Shown here: one piece after another, positions 1-7,600 of the stretch
Layout of the letters: every line of letters begins with the position of its first letter
Position numbering within the stretch: the first letter of the stretch is position 1
Assembly (NCBI GenBank): GCA_900763245.1
Contig: CAAFJQ010000086.1
Coordinates: 1 to 8,942, forward strand
Reading direction: 5' to 3'
DNA from: Bacilli bacterium
GTDB taxonomy: Bacteria > Bacillota_I > Bacilli_A > RFN20 > CAG-288
Length of the DNA stretch: 8,942 bases
Made by a program: the position numbers and the translations under genes
The notes under the pieces: model-generated
Database searches by the model: none
What the model was told of the DNA's origin: nothing
Seen by the model: the letters and a program-made list of their open reading frames with translations, nothing else

Positions 1-17
1 ATTTTAGATAGAAAGTC

Positions 18-22
18 GAAGG
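18..22 (+). promoter_or_regulatory. Ribosome binding site deciding the start of the coiled-coil gene
   Basis: GAAGG lies 8 bases before the ATG at 31. The reading frame is also open upstream to base 1 and has a GTG at 22, but that GTG overlaps this purine-rich site and has no Shine-Dalgarno sequence of its own. The ATG at 31 is therefore the better start. The other two forward frames stop at 5-7 and 9-11, so an upstream gene could end there, but nothing shows this. Confidence 0.7.
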
Positions 23-30
23 TGATAATT

Positions 31-3000
31 ATGGATAAAAACAAAGCATATCAACTTTGGGAAGAAAGATTCCCTAATCGTGACTATGTCTACGATTATG
101 CGGCACAGAAGATCGTCAAAGAAGACTTCGAAAATGAAGCTTCTTCCTATTCGTGGACGATCGATTTCATCAAGCCGTTATCCAGTGGAGGATTCAATCA
201 GGAATCCAACTATCTGATCTGCTCCACTTTGACAAAGATGCTCAGACAGAACAAACTGTCTTTCCGTATTGGAAATGCAGTATTTGAAGTGAGAAAGGGA
301 AAGAGATACGGAACCTTTTCTCTCTTTGATGTAACGGACAGAAATCATCCGTTTGATGTATCCACTGTGACAGAAGAAATGCTGGAAGAGAGTTATCATC
401 TTAAAAGACAGAAAGAATTGTACGGAAGAGAAAGGCAGAACAGCTTTGTCCTTCCTGATTTAGGCAATATCAGAAACAACATTGTCAAAGAGAATGCTCC
501 TGATATTCAGATGGAATATGAAGAAAAGAAAGAAGAAAATGCCATTGAATCTTCTCTTCCCGTTGAAGAAACTGTAGTTGAAGAGAAAACAGTTGAACCG
601 GTTGTCGACGAAGCACCTACAGTTGAAGAACTCGTCACTGAAAATGATGACGCTGTTTTGTCTGAAACCGAAAAGACACCTGCTGAAACAACAGAGTCTA
701 CTTTGGTTGCTGAAGAAGAACATGATGTTCCTGCTGTCGAAGAAGAACATTTTGACGATGAGGTCAAAGTCGTTCTTCTTGCAGATGAGGAAGAGAATAC
801 TGTCGATGAAAGAAATGTTCTTTTCTCTACCATGAAGAAAGAAGCAGAAGAAGCCGATGAGCTTCGTTCTCTCTATCATCAGGATATCGCTGAAAAGGAA
901 AAAGAAAAACAGACGATCAATACGTTGTCTTCTTCCTGTCTCCTTCTGAAAGAGAATCTTGTCAGATTGAATGAAAAACTTTTAGAAGAAAAGAAGAAAC
1001 TTGAAGAATATAAGGCTCAGATTTCTCTGAACGATGAAAACAAAGAGAAAGAGAATCAGGAAGTCATCACCTCTCTTAACAACGATAATGCTTCGTTGAA
1101 AGCTGAACTCGGAAAACAGTACAACGAATATGAGATTCTTCAGGCTCAGTATCAGGAAATCTGCAGTAAGTATGCTTCCTTGGAACAGGAAAAGAAGGAA
1201 TTGGAAGATTCTCTTGCTTTGGCTTCCTCTAAGGATGAAACGATAAAGCAGATTCAACAAGAGAAAGATGAGCTGAACGCTCAAATCGCCAAGCTTCAGG
1301 AAGCCATCAAAGAGAAGGAAAAAGAATTCTCCTCTTTGAATGCTGATCTTGAAAGCATGAAGACTTCTCTAATTGAAAAAGAAAATGAGATTACACGCCT
1401 TCAGTCTCTTTGTGCTGAATCTTCTTCCAAAGAGGACTCTATGAACAGTGAGTTCAATCAGAAGAAGAATGACTATGAAAGAATGCTGAATGAGAAAGAA
1501 AGCGAAAATATTACTCTCAAGAACGATAATCGTTACTATCTCAATCAGATTGATCAGTTCAAGACAGAAAAGGTCATGCAGGATGAAAGATTCCGCAATG
1601 TATCTCTTGAAAACGATGAACTGAGAAAACAGATTCAGGATATAAAGGAATCCTCTTCTGCAAAAGAAGATGAGAAAGAGAAAGAATATCAGGAACTGAA
1701 TCAGAAATACGAGGATCTGAAGAAAGAAAATGAATCTCTTTCCTCTGCACAGATTGCATATACTGCAGAAAAGGAATCCATCCTTTCTGATAAGGAAGCG
1801 TTCTATGACAAGACTGTTCAGCTGAATGTGAAGCTTAACGAGAATCAGACGACTATCGATAAGCTGACACAGGAGAATGAATCTCTCCAGAAAGAGCTTG
1901 AAGAAAATCAGGCTGCTCATAAAGAAGCTGTTTCCTTGTTGATGAAGCAGAAAGCAGAAGCGGACGGAAAAGTCCTCTTTATGACCTGCGGCGGGGATGT
2001 CGAGCATTATCCTGAATATCTGTTCTATCTTGCTGACAGCGACAAGACAAACACCCAGGAGAACGCTTTGGAAGCCCTGGCTTTATATCCTTCCTGGCAT
2101 AGAAAAGACGAACAGCGCGTCTCTACTCTCTTAGATGGGGAAAAGACAGACAACGCTAATGTCTCCTTGCTTTCGGAAAGCGATGTCTCTTATCTGGAAG
2201 AAGAGAAGGAAAACAGGGAAAAAGCATTGAGTTACTGGGCCATGAAATACGGCGATATCGATCAGACAACGGACTTTGCAGGCCGTGTAATCAATATCAA
2301 CAACTATCTTGACAAAGACAATTCTCATGGCTGGAACTATATCAAAGTCAATTCTCATGACAGAGAATATGATGGCAATATTGTCATTGCCAATATGAGA
2401 ACGCTTCTCGATTACAAAGAGAGCGAAGACTTCAAGAGCAACGGTCAAAGCTTCAAGGTCGTTGAAGAAAACGGCGCCTATCATATTGAATCCAAGGACT
2501 ATGTCACAGATCCCTACAATCTCAACAAGACACTTCAGATCACAAAAGAAAATCTTGCAAAGAGAAGCCCTATCATCTATCTCTTTGTCAAGGTTCTTGG
2601 AAATAACAATGCGGCTCCTGATAGCGGCAAGCTTCTTGAATTCTATGATCTTATCGATCGCACTGTGAGAAGAACCTGCTCCCGTTCCTTCATCGAAATG
2701 AAGACGATGACAGGGAGTGCAAACTATGCCTTCCTCACCTTCGATGGAACAATCGATGGCTCCTATAAGGAAGCTTTGGATTATGCACTTCTTCTCAACT
2801 CCTATAGAAACGAGCTCAGAAAAGAAGAGAACGGCATCAATGCCGTCATCATTCTCAATCAAGTCGAAATTCCTTACTCCTATCGTCACTTCGGATTCGA
2901 ACAGACTTTGGCTTTGAGCAAGGATGTCGAAATGAGAGCGATTAGCTATGAGTTCATTCAGACGGCTATTGTCAACTCTACCATCAGAAAGACCATTCAT

Positions 3001-3171
3001 ATCGGCCCTAGCATCTTAGACAACCTTCCTCTTGATCAGTCCTCTCTGAAAGAGTCCTATATCGGTCAGACCAAGAGCTTTTCTGAGATTTACAACTTCA
3101 AGAAGAGATTCTATACTTACAACTTTGTCTTTTCCCTGAAAAAGGAAAGCAAAGAAGATGGCAATAATTAA
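31..3171 (+). CDS. Large coiled-coil protein with two degenerate HNH-like domains
   Basis: This gene encodes 1046 residues from ATG 31, with no signal peptide or membrane segment, so the product is probably cytoplasmic. Function is unknown. Domain order: residues 5-93 resemble the small bacterial HNH-nuclease fold (LW...F, D-Y-A-A-Q-K-I, W-T-I-D-F-I-K-P-L-S-S-G-G, N-Y-L-I, then F-x6-F). The His of the usual W-x-I-D-H-I motif is Phe46. Residues about 151-267 form a linker rich in Glu, Val and Thr. Residues about 268-643 are Glu/Lys/Gln-rich heptad sequence, a long coiled coil. Residues 645-730 contain F-M-T-C-G-G-D. Residues 731-819 are a second HNH-like copy (D-F-A-G-R, G-W-N, F-x6-F), again without catalytic residues. 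Residues 820-1046 are globular and not recognised. The spacing of conserved positions in the two copies is nearly identical, which supports a duplication. The likely role is binding or scaffolding, not DNA cleavage; this is inference. The gene ends 25 bases before pepT with no terminator between, so the two may be co-transcribed. Confidence 0.9.
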   Translation: MDKNKAYQLWEERFPNRDYVYDYAAQKIVKEDFENEASSYSWTIDFIKPLSSGGFNQESNYLICSTLTKMLRQNKLSFRIGNAVFEVRKGKRYGTFSLFDVTDRNHPFDVSTVTEEMLEESYHLKRQKELYGRERQNSFVLPDLGNIRNNIVKENAPDIQMEYEEKKEENAIESSLPVEETVVEEKTVEPVVDEAPTVEELVTENDDAVLSETEKTPAETTESTLVAEEEHDVPAVEEEHFDDEVKVVLLADEEENTVDERNVLFSTMKKEAEEADELRSLYHQDIAEKEKEKQTINTLSSSCLLLKENLVRLNEKLLEEKKKLEEYKAQISLNDENKEKENQEVITSLNNDNASLKAELGKQYNEYEILQAQYQEICSKYASLEQEKKELEDSLALASSKDETIKQIQQEKDELNAQIAKLQEAIKEKEKEFSSLNADLESMKTSLIEKENEITRLQSLCAESSSKEDSMNSEFNQKKNDYERMLNEKESENITLKNDNRYYLNQIDQFKTEKVMQDERFRNVSLENDELRKQIQDIKESSSAKEDEKEKEYQELNQKYEDLKKENESLSSAQIAYTAEKESILSDKEAFYDKTVQLNVKLNENQTTIDKLTQENESLQKELEENQAAHKEAVSLLMKQKAEADGKVLFMTCGGDVEHYPEYLFYLADSDKTNTQENALEALALYPSWHRKDEQRVSTLLDGEKTDNANVSLLSESDVSYLEEEKENREKALSYWAMKYGDIDQTTDFAGRVININNYLDKDNSHGWNYIKVNSHDREYDGNIVIANMRTLLDYKESEDFKSNGQSFKVVEENGAYHIESKDYVTDPYNLNKTLQITKENLAKRSPIIYLFVKVLGNNNAAPDSGKLLEFYDLIDRTVRRTCSRSFIEMKTMTGSANYAFLTFDGTIDGSYKEALDYALLLNSYRNELRKEENGINAVIILNQVEIPYSYRHFGFEQTLALSKDVEMRAISYEFIQTAIVNSTIRKTIHIGPSILDNLPLDQSSLKESYIGQTKSFSEIYNFKKRFYTYNFVFSLKKESKEDGNN
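43..309 (+). other. Degenerate HNH-like domain, copy 1
   Basis: Residues 5-93 of the coiled-coil protein. Landmarks are Trp10, Asp22, Ile28, Trp42, Asp45-Phe46-Ile47, Ser52-Gly53-Gly54, Asn60, Phe78 and Phe85. Active relatives, from my knowledge of the family, carry W-x-I-D-H-I-x-P and a later T-N-x-x-K-A. Here His is Phe and the second catalytic stretch reads T-K-M-L-R. The fold is probably kept and the nuclease activity lost. The assignment is from memory of the family pattern, not from a profile search. Confidence 0.6.
2221..2487 (+). other. Degenerate HNH-like domain, copy 2
   Basis: Residues 731-819 of the coiled-coil protein. Trp736, Asp748, Trp768, Asn783, Phe801 and Phe808 match copy 1 at intervals 12, 20, 15, 18 and 7, against 12, 20, 18, 18 and 7 there, so a single 3-residue gap aligns them. 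D-F-A-G-R at 748-752 is closer to the family pattern than the matching stretch in copy 1. The D-H-I site reads Y-I-K, so both acid and His are gone. Copy 1 kept the acid. Confidence 0.55.
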
Positions 3172-3185
3172 TTTCACGTGAAACG
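3170..3185. promoter_or_regulatory. parS-like ParB binding site candidate
   Basis: The 12-bp perfect palindrome TTTCACGTGAAA spans 3172-3183. Against the conserved bacterial parS sequence TGTTTCACGTGAAACA, 13 of 16 positions match (3170-3185). The right half GTGAAAC is perfect and mismatches are confined to the outer bases. The site starts inside the stop codon of the coiled-coil gene and ends at the pepT ribosome binding site. Chromosomal parS sites usually cluster near the replication origin and nucleate ParB spreading. No parA or parB gene is in the window, so function is inferred from sequence only. Confidence 0.5.
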
Positions 3186-3188
3186 AGG
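3185..3188 (+). promoter_or_regulatory. pepT ribosome binding site
   Basis: GAGG sits 8 bases before the ATG at 3197. It abuts the parS-like palindrome, so protein bound there could in principle affect transcription through this point. Confidence 0.65.
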
Positions 3189-3196
3189 TAATTGAA

Positions 3197-4390
3197 ATGA
3201 CAGTTTTAGATCGATTTTTGCATTATGTATCCTTTGAAACAACTGCAACAGAAGAAAGAGATGACGCCTGCTCCAATCCGCTGATTCTCAATCTGACAAA
3301 TGAGCTTCTCAAAGAGTTGGAAGCCTTGCATCCGGACGAGATTTCCGTCAATCGCTTCGGTGTCATCGATGCCAAATTCAATGGCGATACAAGTAAACCG
3401 GCCATTGCGCTTCTTGCTCATATGGACACATCCAATGCCTGCAGCGGCAAAGATGTCAAACCGAGAATCGTCGACTTCGATGGAAGCGATGTCGAGCTTC
3501 AAAAGGGTATGACTCTCTCCATGGAGGAGTTCCCTGCATTGAAAGAGTCCATCGGCCATAAGATCATCGTCACAGACGGCAATACGCTTCTTGGCGGCGA
3601 TGACAAGGCGGGTATTGCGATTATCATGACCGCTTTGGAGAAGATTCTCAAAGGCGATATCAATCATCGCCCTTTGGAGATTATCTTCACAACTGATGAA
3701 GAAATCGGTGCCGATGCCAAGCATGTCTCGATGGAAAATGTGACTGCAAAGTATGGATATACCATCGATGGCGGAGACTATCGTTATGTCTCCATCGAAT
3801 CGTTCACTGCTTATGGCATGGATGTTTCCGTTAGGGGAAAATCCATTCATCCGGGAAGCGCCTATAACAAGATGGTCAATGCCAGCAATGTTCTGATCCG
3901 TTTCCATGAATCTCTTCCTAAATACTTAAGACCGGAACACACCAAAGAGAAAGAGCCTTTCTATCATCTTTGCTCCATTACAGGAAGCGAAGACCATGCA
4001 AAAGGCGAATATATCATCCGTTCCTTTGATGAGACCGAGATGAAATCCATGATCGAATTGGCAAAGCTTACTGCAAAGAGAATCGATGAGGAAGTCGGAT
4101 ATGAAGCTATCGAATTGAATATCTATGAACAGTATCACAATATGAGAATGGTTCTTGATAATTATCCTGATATTCAGAAAGAGTTCCAGGAAGTCTATAA
4201 GAAGTTAGATATTCCTTGTCTTTATGAGGCTGTAAGAGGCGGAACGACTGGAAGTCAGCTTTCCTTCATGGGACTTCCGACTCCTAACCTTGGAACAGGC
4301 GATTACAATATGCATGGAAGATATGAATACGTTGATCTTTTCCAGATGGAGAAGATGGTTCAAGTCGTTCTTGAACTGATGAAGATCTAA
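3197..4390 (+). CDS. pepT: Peptidase T (tripeptide aminopeptidase)
   Basis: A 397-residue cytoplasmic metallopeptidase of family M20B that removes the N-terminal residue from tripeptides using two zinc ions. The full pattern is visible: H75-M-D77-T, G-G-D135-D-K-A-G, the acidic pair E168-E169 after T-T-D, T-I-D191-G-G, the lid-domain G-K-S-I-H-P-G-S-A, and near the end R-G-G-T-T-G-S followed by L-S-F-M-G-L-P-T-P-N-L and the last metal ligand H373 in N-M-H-G. These correspond to the H78, D80, D140, E173, E174, D196 and H379 set known for enterobacterial PepT. Length is slightly under the usual 405-410 residues, with both ends intact. It follows the coiled-coil gene by 25 bases and may share its transcript; a terminator follows. 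Expected role: final breakdown of imported peptides to amino acids. Confidence 0.97.
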   Translation: MTVLDRFLHYVSFETTATEERDDACSNPLILNLTNELLKELEALHPDEISVNRFGVIDAKFNGDTSKPAIALLAHMDTSNACSGKDVKPRIVDFDGSDVELQKGMTLSMEEFPALKESIGHKIIVTDGNTLLGGDDKAGIAIIMTALEKILKGDINHRPLEIIFTTDEEIGADAKHVSMENVTAKYGYTIDGGDYRYVSIESFTAYGMDVSVRGKSIHPGSAYNKMVNASNVLIRFHESLPKYLRPEHTKEKEPFYHLCSITGSEDHAKGEYIIRSFDETEMKSMIELAKLTAKRIDEEVGYEAIELNIYEQYHNMRMVLDNYPDIQKEFQEVYKKLDIPCLYEAVRGGTTGSQLSFMGLPTPNLGTGDYNMHGRYEYVDLFQMEKMVQVVLELMKI

Positions 4391-4401
4391 GTCAGAAAAT
4401 C

Positions 4402-4440
4402 AATCCTCTCCGCCTTTGAAACGGAGAGGATTTTTCTCTT
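4402..4440 (+). terminator. Intrinsic terminator after pepT
   Basis: An 11-bp perfect stem (4402-4412 with 4422-4432) has a 9-base loop. Its T-rich tail begins in the 3' arm and continues as TTTCTCTTTT. It starts 12 bases after the pepT stop codon and would end the coiled-coil/pepT transcript. Confidence 0.93.
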
Positions 4441-4441
4441 T

Positions 4442-4469
4442 TCGGCTTAATTTTCTCGGCTTAATTTTC
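4442..4469. repeat. Perfect 14-bp tandem duplication
   Basis: TCGGCTTAATTTTC occurs twice head to tail (4442-4455 and 4456-4469) just after the pepT terminator. It is probably a slippage duplication. No protein binding signature is recognised. Confidence 0.85.
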
Positions 4470-4485
4470 AAAAGAAAATAATATA

Positions 4486-4539
4486 TTCAATGTCTTGTAA
4501 GCGTTTCCAAGAAAAAGTTAAACTTAAAGAAACATTGAA
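4486..4539. repeat. Inverted repeat flanking the cre box
   Basis: TTCAATGT (4486-4493) is the exact reverse complement of ACATTGAA (4532-4539). With one bulged base the match runs a few bases further outward. The cre box lies between the arms. In AT-rich DNA an 8-bp match can occur by chance, so the significance is weak. Confidence 0.35.
4495..4510. promoter_or_regulatory. cre box (CcpA binding site candidate)
   Basis: TTGTAAGCGTTTCCAA fits the cre consensus WTGNAANCGNWNNCWW at every defined position. It lies about 100 bases upstream of the -35 element of the protease gene and after the pepT terminator, so the protease is the only gene it can plausibly control here. A site this far upstream suits activation or looping better than simple promoter blocking. 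Direction of control cannot be read from the sequence. Confidence 0.65.
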
Positions 4540-4609
4540 ATATGTAGAAAACATGAGAAAAAATCAAAAAATAAATAAGAATGAGCAAAAAAGTCTTGAT
4601 TTGTTGCCT

Positions 4610-4637
4610 TTGAAAAGATTTTTCTCTCATATATAAT
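4610..4637 (+). promoter_or_regulatory. SigA-type promoter of the S8 protease gene
   Basis: TTGAAA (4610-4615), a 16-bp spacer and a perfect TATAAT (4632-4637). Transcription would start near 4644, leaving a short leader of about 27 bases. The rest of 4391-4670 is AT-rich and non-coding, with no riboswitch or small RNA that I can recognise. Confidence 0.85.
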
Positions 4638-4652
4638 ATCTAGGCTTATTTT

Positions 4653-4660
4653 GGGAGGAG
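4653..4660 (+). promoter_or_regulatory. Ribosome binding site of the protease gene
   Basis: GGGAGGAG is a strong Shine-Dalgarno sequence 10 bases before the ATG at 4671. It fixes the start, which is followed at once by a signal peptide. Confidence 0.9.
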
Positions 4661-4670
4661 TATTATTCTT

Positions 4671-7600
4671 ATGAAAAAAATGCTCGTTATGGCTTCGTTA
4701 GCCACAATCCTCGGCTTGAGTTTCTACTCTGCCACTCGTTCCGATTTTTCTGCAGTTGGTGAGAAAGACGAGGATAAAACTTATATTGTCACAGTTGGCG
4801 GTGACGTTCTGAAAGATGACGCCAAAACATTGAAGAGATATCGCAATCAGGTTCTTAGCCAGATTGCCTATGAACTTCCGGAAGGATCTTATGAAGTCAC
4901 ATCCACCTATGATGTTGTCTTAAACGGTTTTGCCATCAAGGTCAATTCCGCTTATGCTGACAAGATCGAATCGATCAAAGGTGTTTCTGCCTTACAGGAA
5001 AGTCATACCTATGCTCTTCCTGATACCGATTCCTACAGTTCTCTTGCAACAGGAGACAAAGGCGAAGCCACAAAGGCTGAACGTTTGGCAAACTACTCTG
5101 CTGAGACAATGAGAGCCACAGCCGCTGACGTCAAGAGCGTTGTCGGCGAAGATTCTTTCGGCGGTAAGAACATCACTATCGGTATCATCGATACAGGTAT
5201 GTATCTCAACCAGATCGAAGGAAGTGAAAAGAGACTTGCCGATGAAAAGAATTACGCACTTAATGCTGCCGCTTTCCGCGATTTGAGCGAAGGTGAGTAC
5301 AAGATGAGCGTTTCTGATCTCACCAAGTTAGGTTTCAGCACCAATTACTATAGCCATTTCAACAACAAAATTTTCTTTGCCAGAGACTATGCAGGCGGAG
5401 ATGCCGATGTCGATCCGACTACAAGCGGAAGCGAACACGGCACACACGTCGCCTCTATTTCCGGTGCCAACGGAACTGATTTCCAGGGTATTGCCCCGAA
5501 TTCTCAGATCGCGGTCTTGAAGGTTTTCGGCGACAACCAGGGCGGTGCAAGCACCGATGCCATCATCTCTGCCTTGGAAGACTCTGCTAAGTTAGGCCTT
5601 GACTTAGTTAACCTCTCTTTAGGAAGCGACTTAAGCACATCTACTGATGAGAAAGACAACGCCACCTTCACAGCCGTCAAATCCTGTATGGCAAAGGGTA
5701 CCATTGTCAACTTTGCCGCCGGTAACTCTGGCAAGAGCTCCTTCTCCAGTTCCAGAGCTTACTCCGAATGGGGAAGAGATATTGTTGAGACTGGTATTTT
5801 AGGCGGTGACGCTCACTTTGATGAAGCTGCCAATATCGTTGCAGCTTCCACTCCGGATAAAGCATTCTTCGAATCCATCATGACAGTCCAGAGAAACGGA
5901 GCTTCTTCTGCTCAGGCTGTTTCCTATAACGATCAGGCCAAATCTTCTCCGACACAGCCTAACATCACCGATCGTCCTTTGGCCGGCCTTATTCCTTCTG
6001 GCCAGGATAAGGTCACTAAGGAATATGTTGTCGTTCCTAACTATGGTAAGTCCGCTGACTATGAAGGAATTGATGTCACAGGAAAGATCGCAGTTGTCAA
6101 CCGTGGTACCACAACCTTCGTTCAGAAGGTCAAACAGGCAACCAGCCATGGTGCCGCTGCCATGATCTGTATCAACAACGATCCTTCTGTCACCTTCAAC
6201 TTCTCTATGGCATTCGAAGACTTCGATCCTTCTATTCCTGTTGTCTTCGTCTTCAAGAACACTGCTTCTATCTTCGGCCCTGCCGGTTCCACTGGTACTC
6301 TTACAATCGGTACCAACACTGTTCAGGCTGCAAGTGACGGAAACACTATCGCTTCCTTCTCTTCCGATGGCGGCGATTATAACCTCGATATGGGTATCAC
6401 CATCTCCGCTCCTGGAAAGGAGATTATCGGTGCTGTCGATGCAACTGCATATAATGACAATTCTGATGCCACCAATCCTGGTATCTCCCTTCTCCGCGGC
6501 TATGAGAATTTAAGCGGTACTTCTATGGCCTGCCCGAACCTCACAGGTGCCATGGCTCTCTATTTATCCGAGAGATTGCCTGAAAACAACGGCAAAATGA
6601 AGGTTGCCGACTTTGATGTCGAGAAGGATAAGGTTTCTCTTAAGGCTATGGGTTCTGCCGATCAGCTTATCGATACAACTGGCGATGGAACTCCTAACTC
6701 TGTCAGAATGCAGGGCGCAGGAAGAATCAACGTCAAGAAGATGCTTGCCAGCGATTCTTATGTCACTACTGCCAACAAGAACCTTGATGGTTTCGACAAT
6801 GAAGTTCAGTCCAAGGCCGAATTGAAGAACAATGGTTCTTTGAAGGTTGAAGGCGGAAAGTTTACTGATAGCAGCGAAAACTTCATTGAATTCGATTACA
6901 CAATTCACAATGATTCCGACAAGGAAAGAACCTATACTCCTACCCTCTCTTTGATGGTTCCTCATCTTGGCATCATGACAACTCATGATGAATACAAGGA
7001 ACAGGAAGAAAGCTCCAGAAAGGAAACTATCGGCTACGATAGCAGCGTTGCCTTCGATGAGAACAACCCTGATACTTATCCTTATGGTGTCGGTCAGATC
7101 ACAACTTCTGTCAATGATGATATCATTGATATTCCTGCCGATCATCAGCTCACTGGCACAGTCGCTGTCGATGCTCATAGCACAGCCAATGCCAAAGTCA
7201 AAGTCAGAATCGACGATATTCACTTCACAAAGGATTTCGGAGATTCCATGGTTGAGAACTTCGAAGGAACTTTGAAGGAATACTTCGCTAAGTACTTTGC
7301 TGTCGGCGGCGGAAACTATGTCGAAGGCTATCTGAAGTTAGAAGAAGCTTCCGGCGATTCCAACTTGACTCTTTCCATGCCTTACTTAGGCTTCTATGGC
7401 GACTATACCATCGGTGATGCCGTTGAAGACTTCGATATCGAAAGAGAAGAGAACAGACTTTACACTTCCGATCTTGTAGATAACTACATGCAGAACCTCA
7501 ACGATCAGTATAAGAAGAACAGTGCCTACACTGGCTCTACCATCTCTTCTACAGGTTCCGCTTTATCCGCCAAGGCTATGGCTAACATCGGTGCGATGAA

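Noticed and set aside
22..30. GTG at 22 as start of the coiled-coil protein
   Set aside because: It overlaps the Shine-Dalgarno sequence serving the ATG at 31 and has none of its own.
43..309. Calling the first gene an active HNH endonuclease
   Set aside because: The catalytic His position is Phe46, the second motif is altered, and the second copy also lacks the key residues.
2131..3000. Long open frame (about 289 codons) on the - strand inside the coiled-coil gene
   Set aside because: It lies fully within a convincing + strand gene and its translation shows no recognisable domain. It is best explained by the codon bias of the + strand.
3172..3183. Palindrome TTTCACGTGAAA as a terminator or RNA hairpin
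   Set aside because: It has no loop bases and no T tract, so it makes sense as a protein-binding DNA site, not as a terminator.
3206..3907. Open frame of about 233 codons on the - strand inside pepT
   Set aside because: PepT is certain across this stretch and the opposite translation has no family features.
4495..4523. Second promoter overlapping the cre box (TTGTAA, 17 bp, TTAAAC)
   Set aside because: The -10 matches the consensus at only 3 of 6 positions. It is too weak to list beside the strong promoter at 4610-4637.
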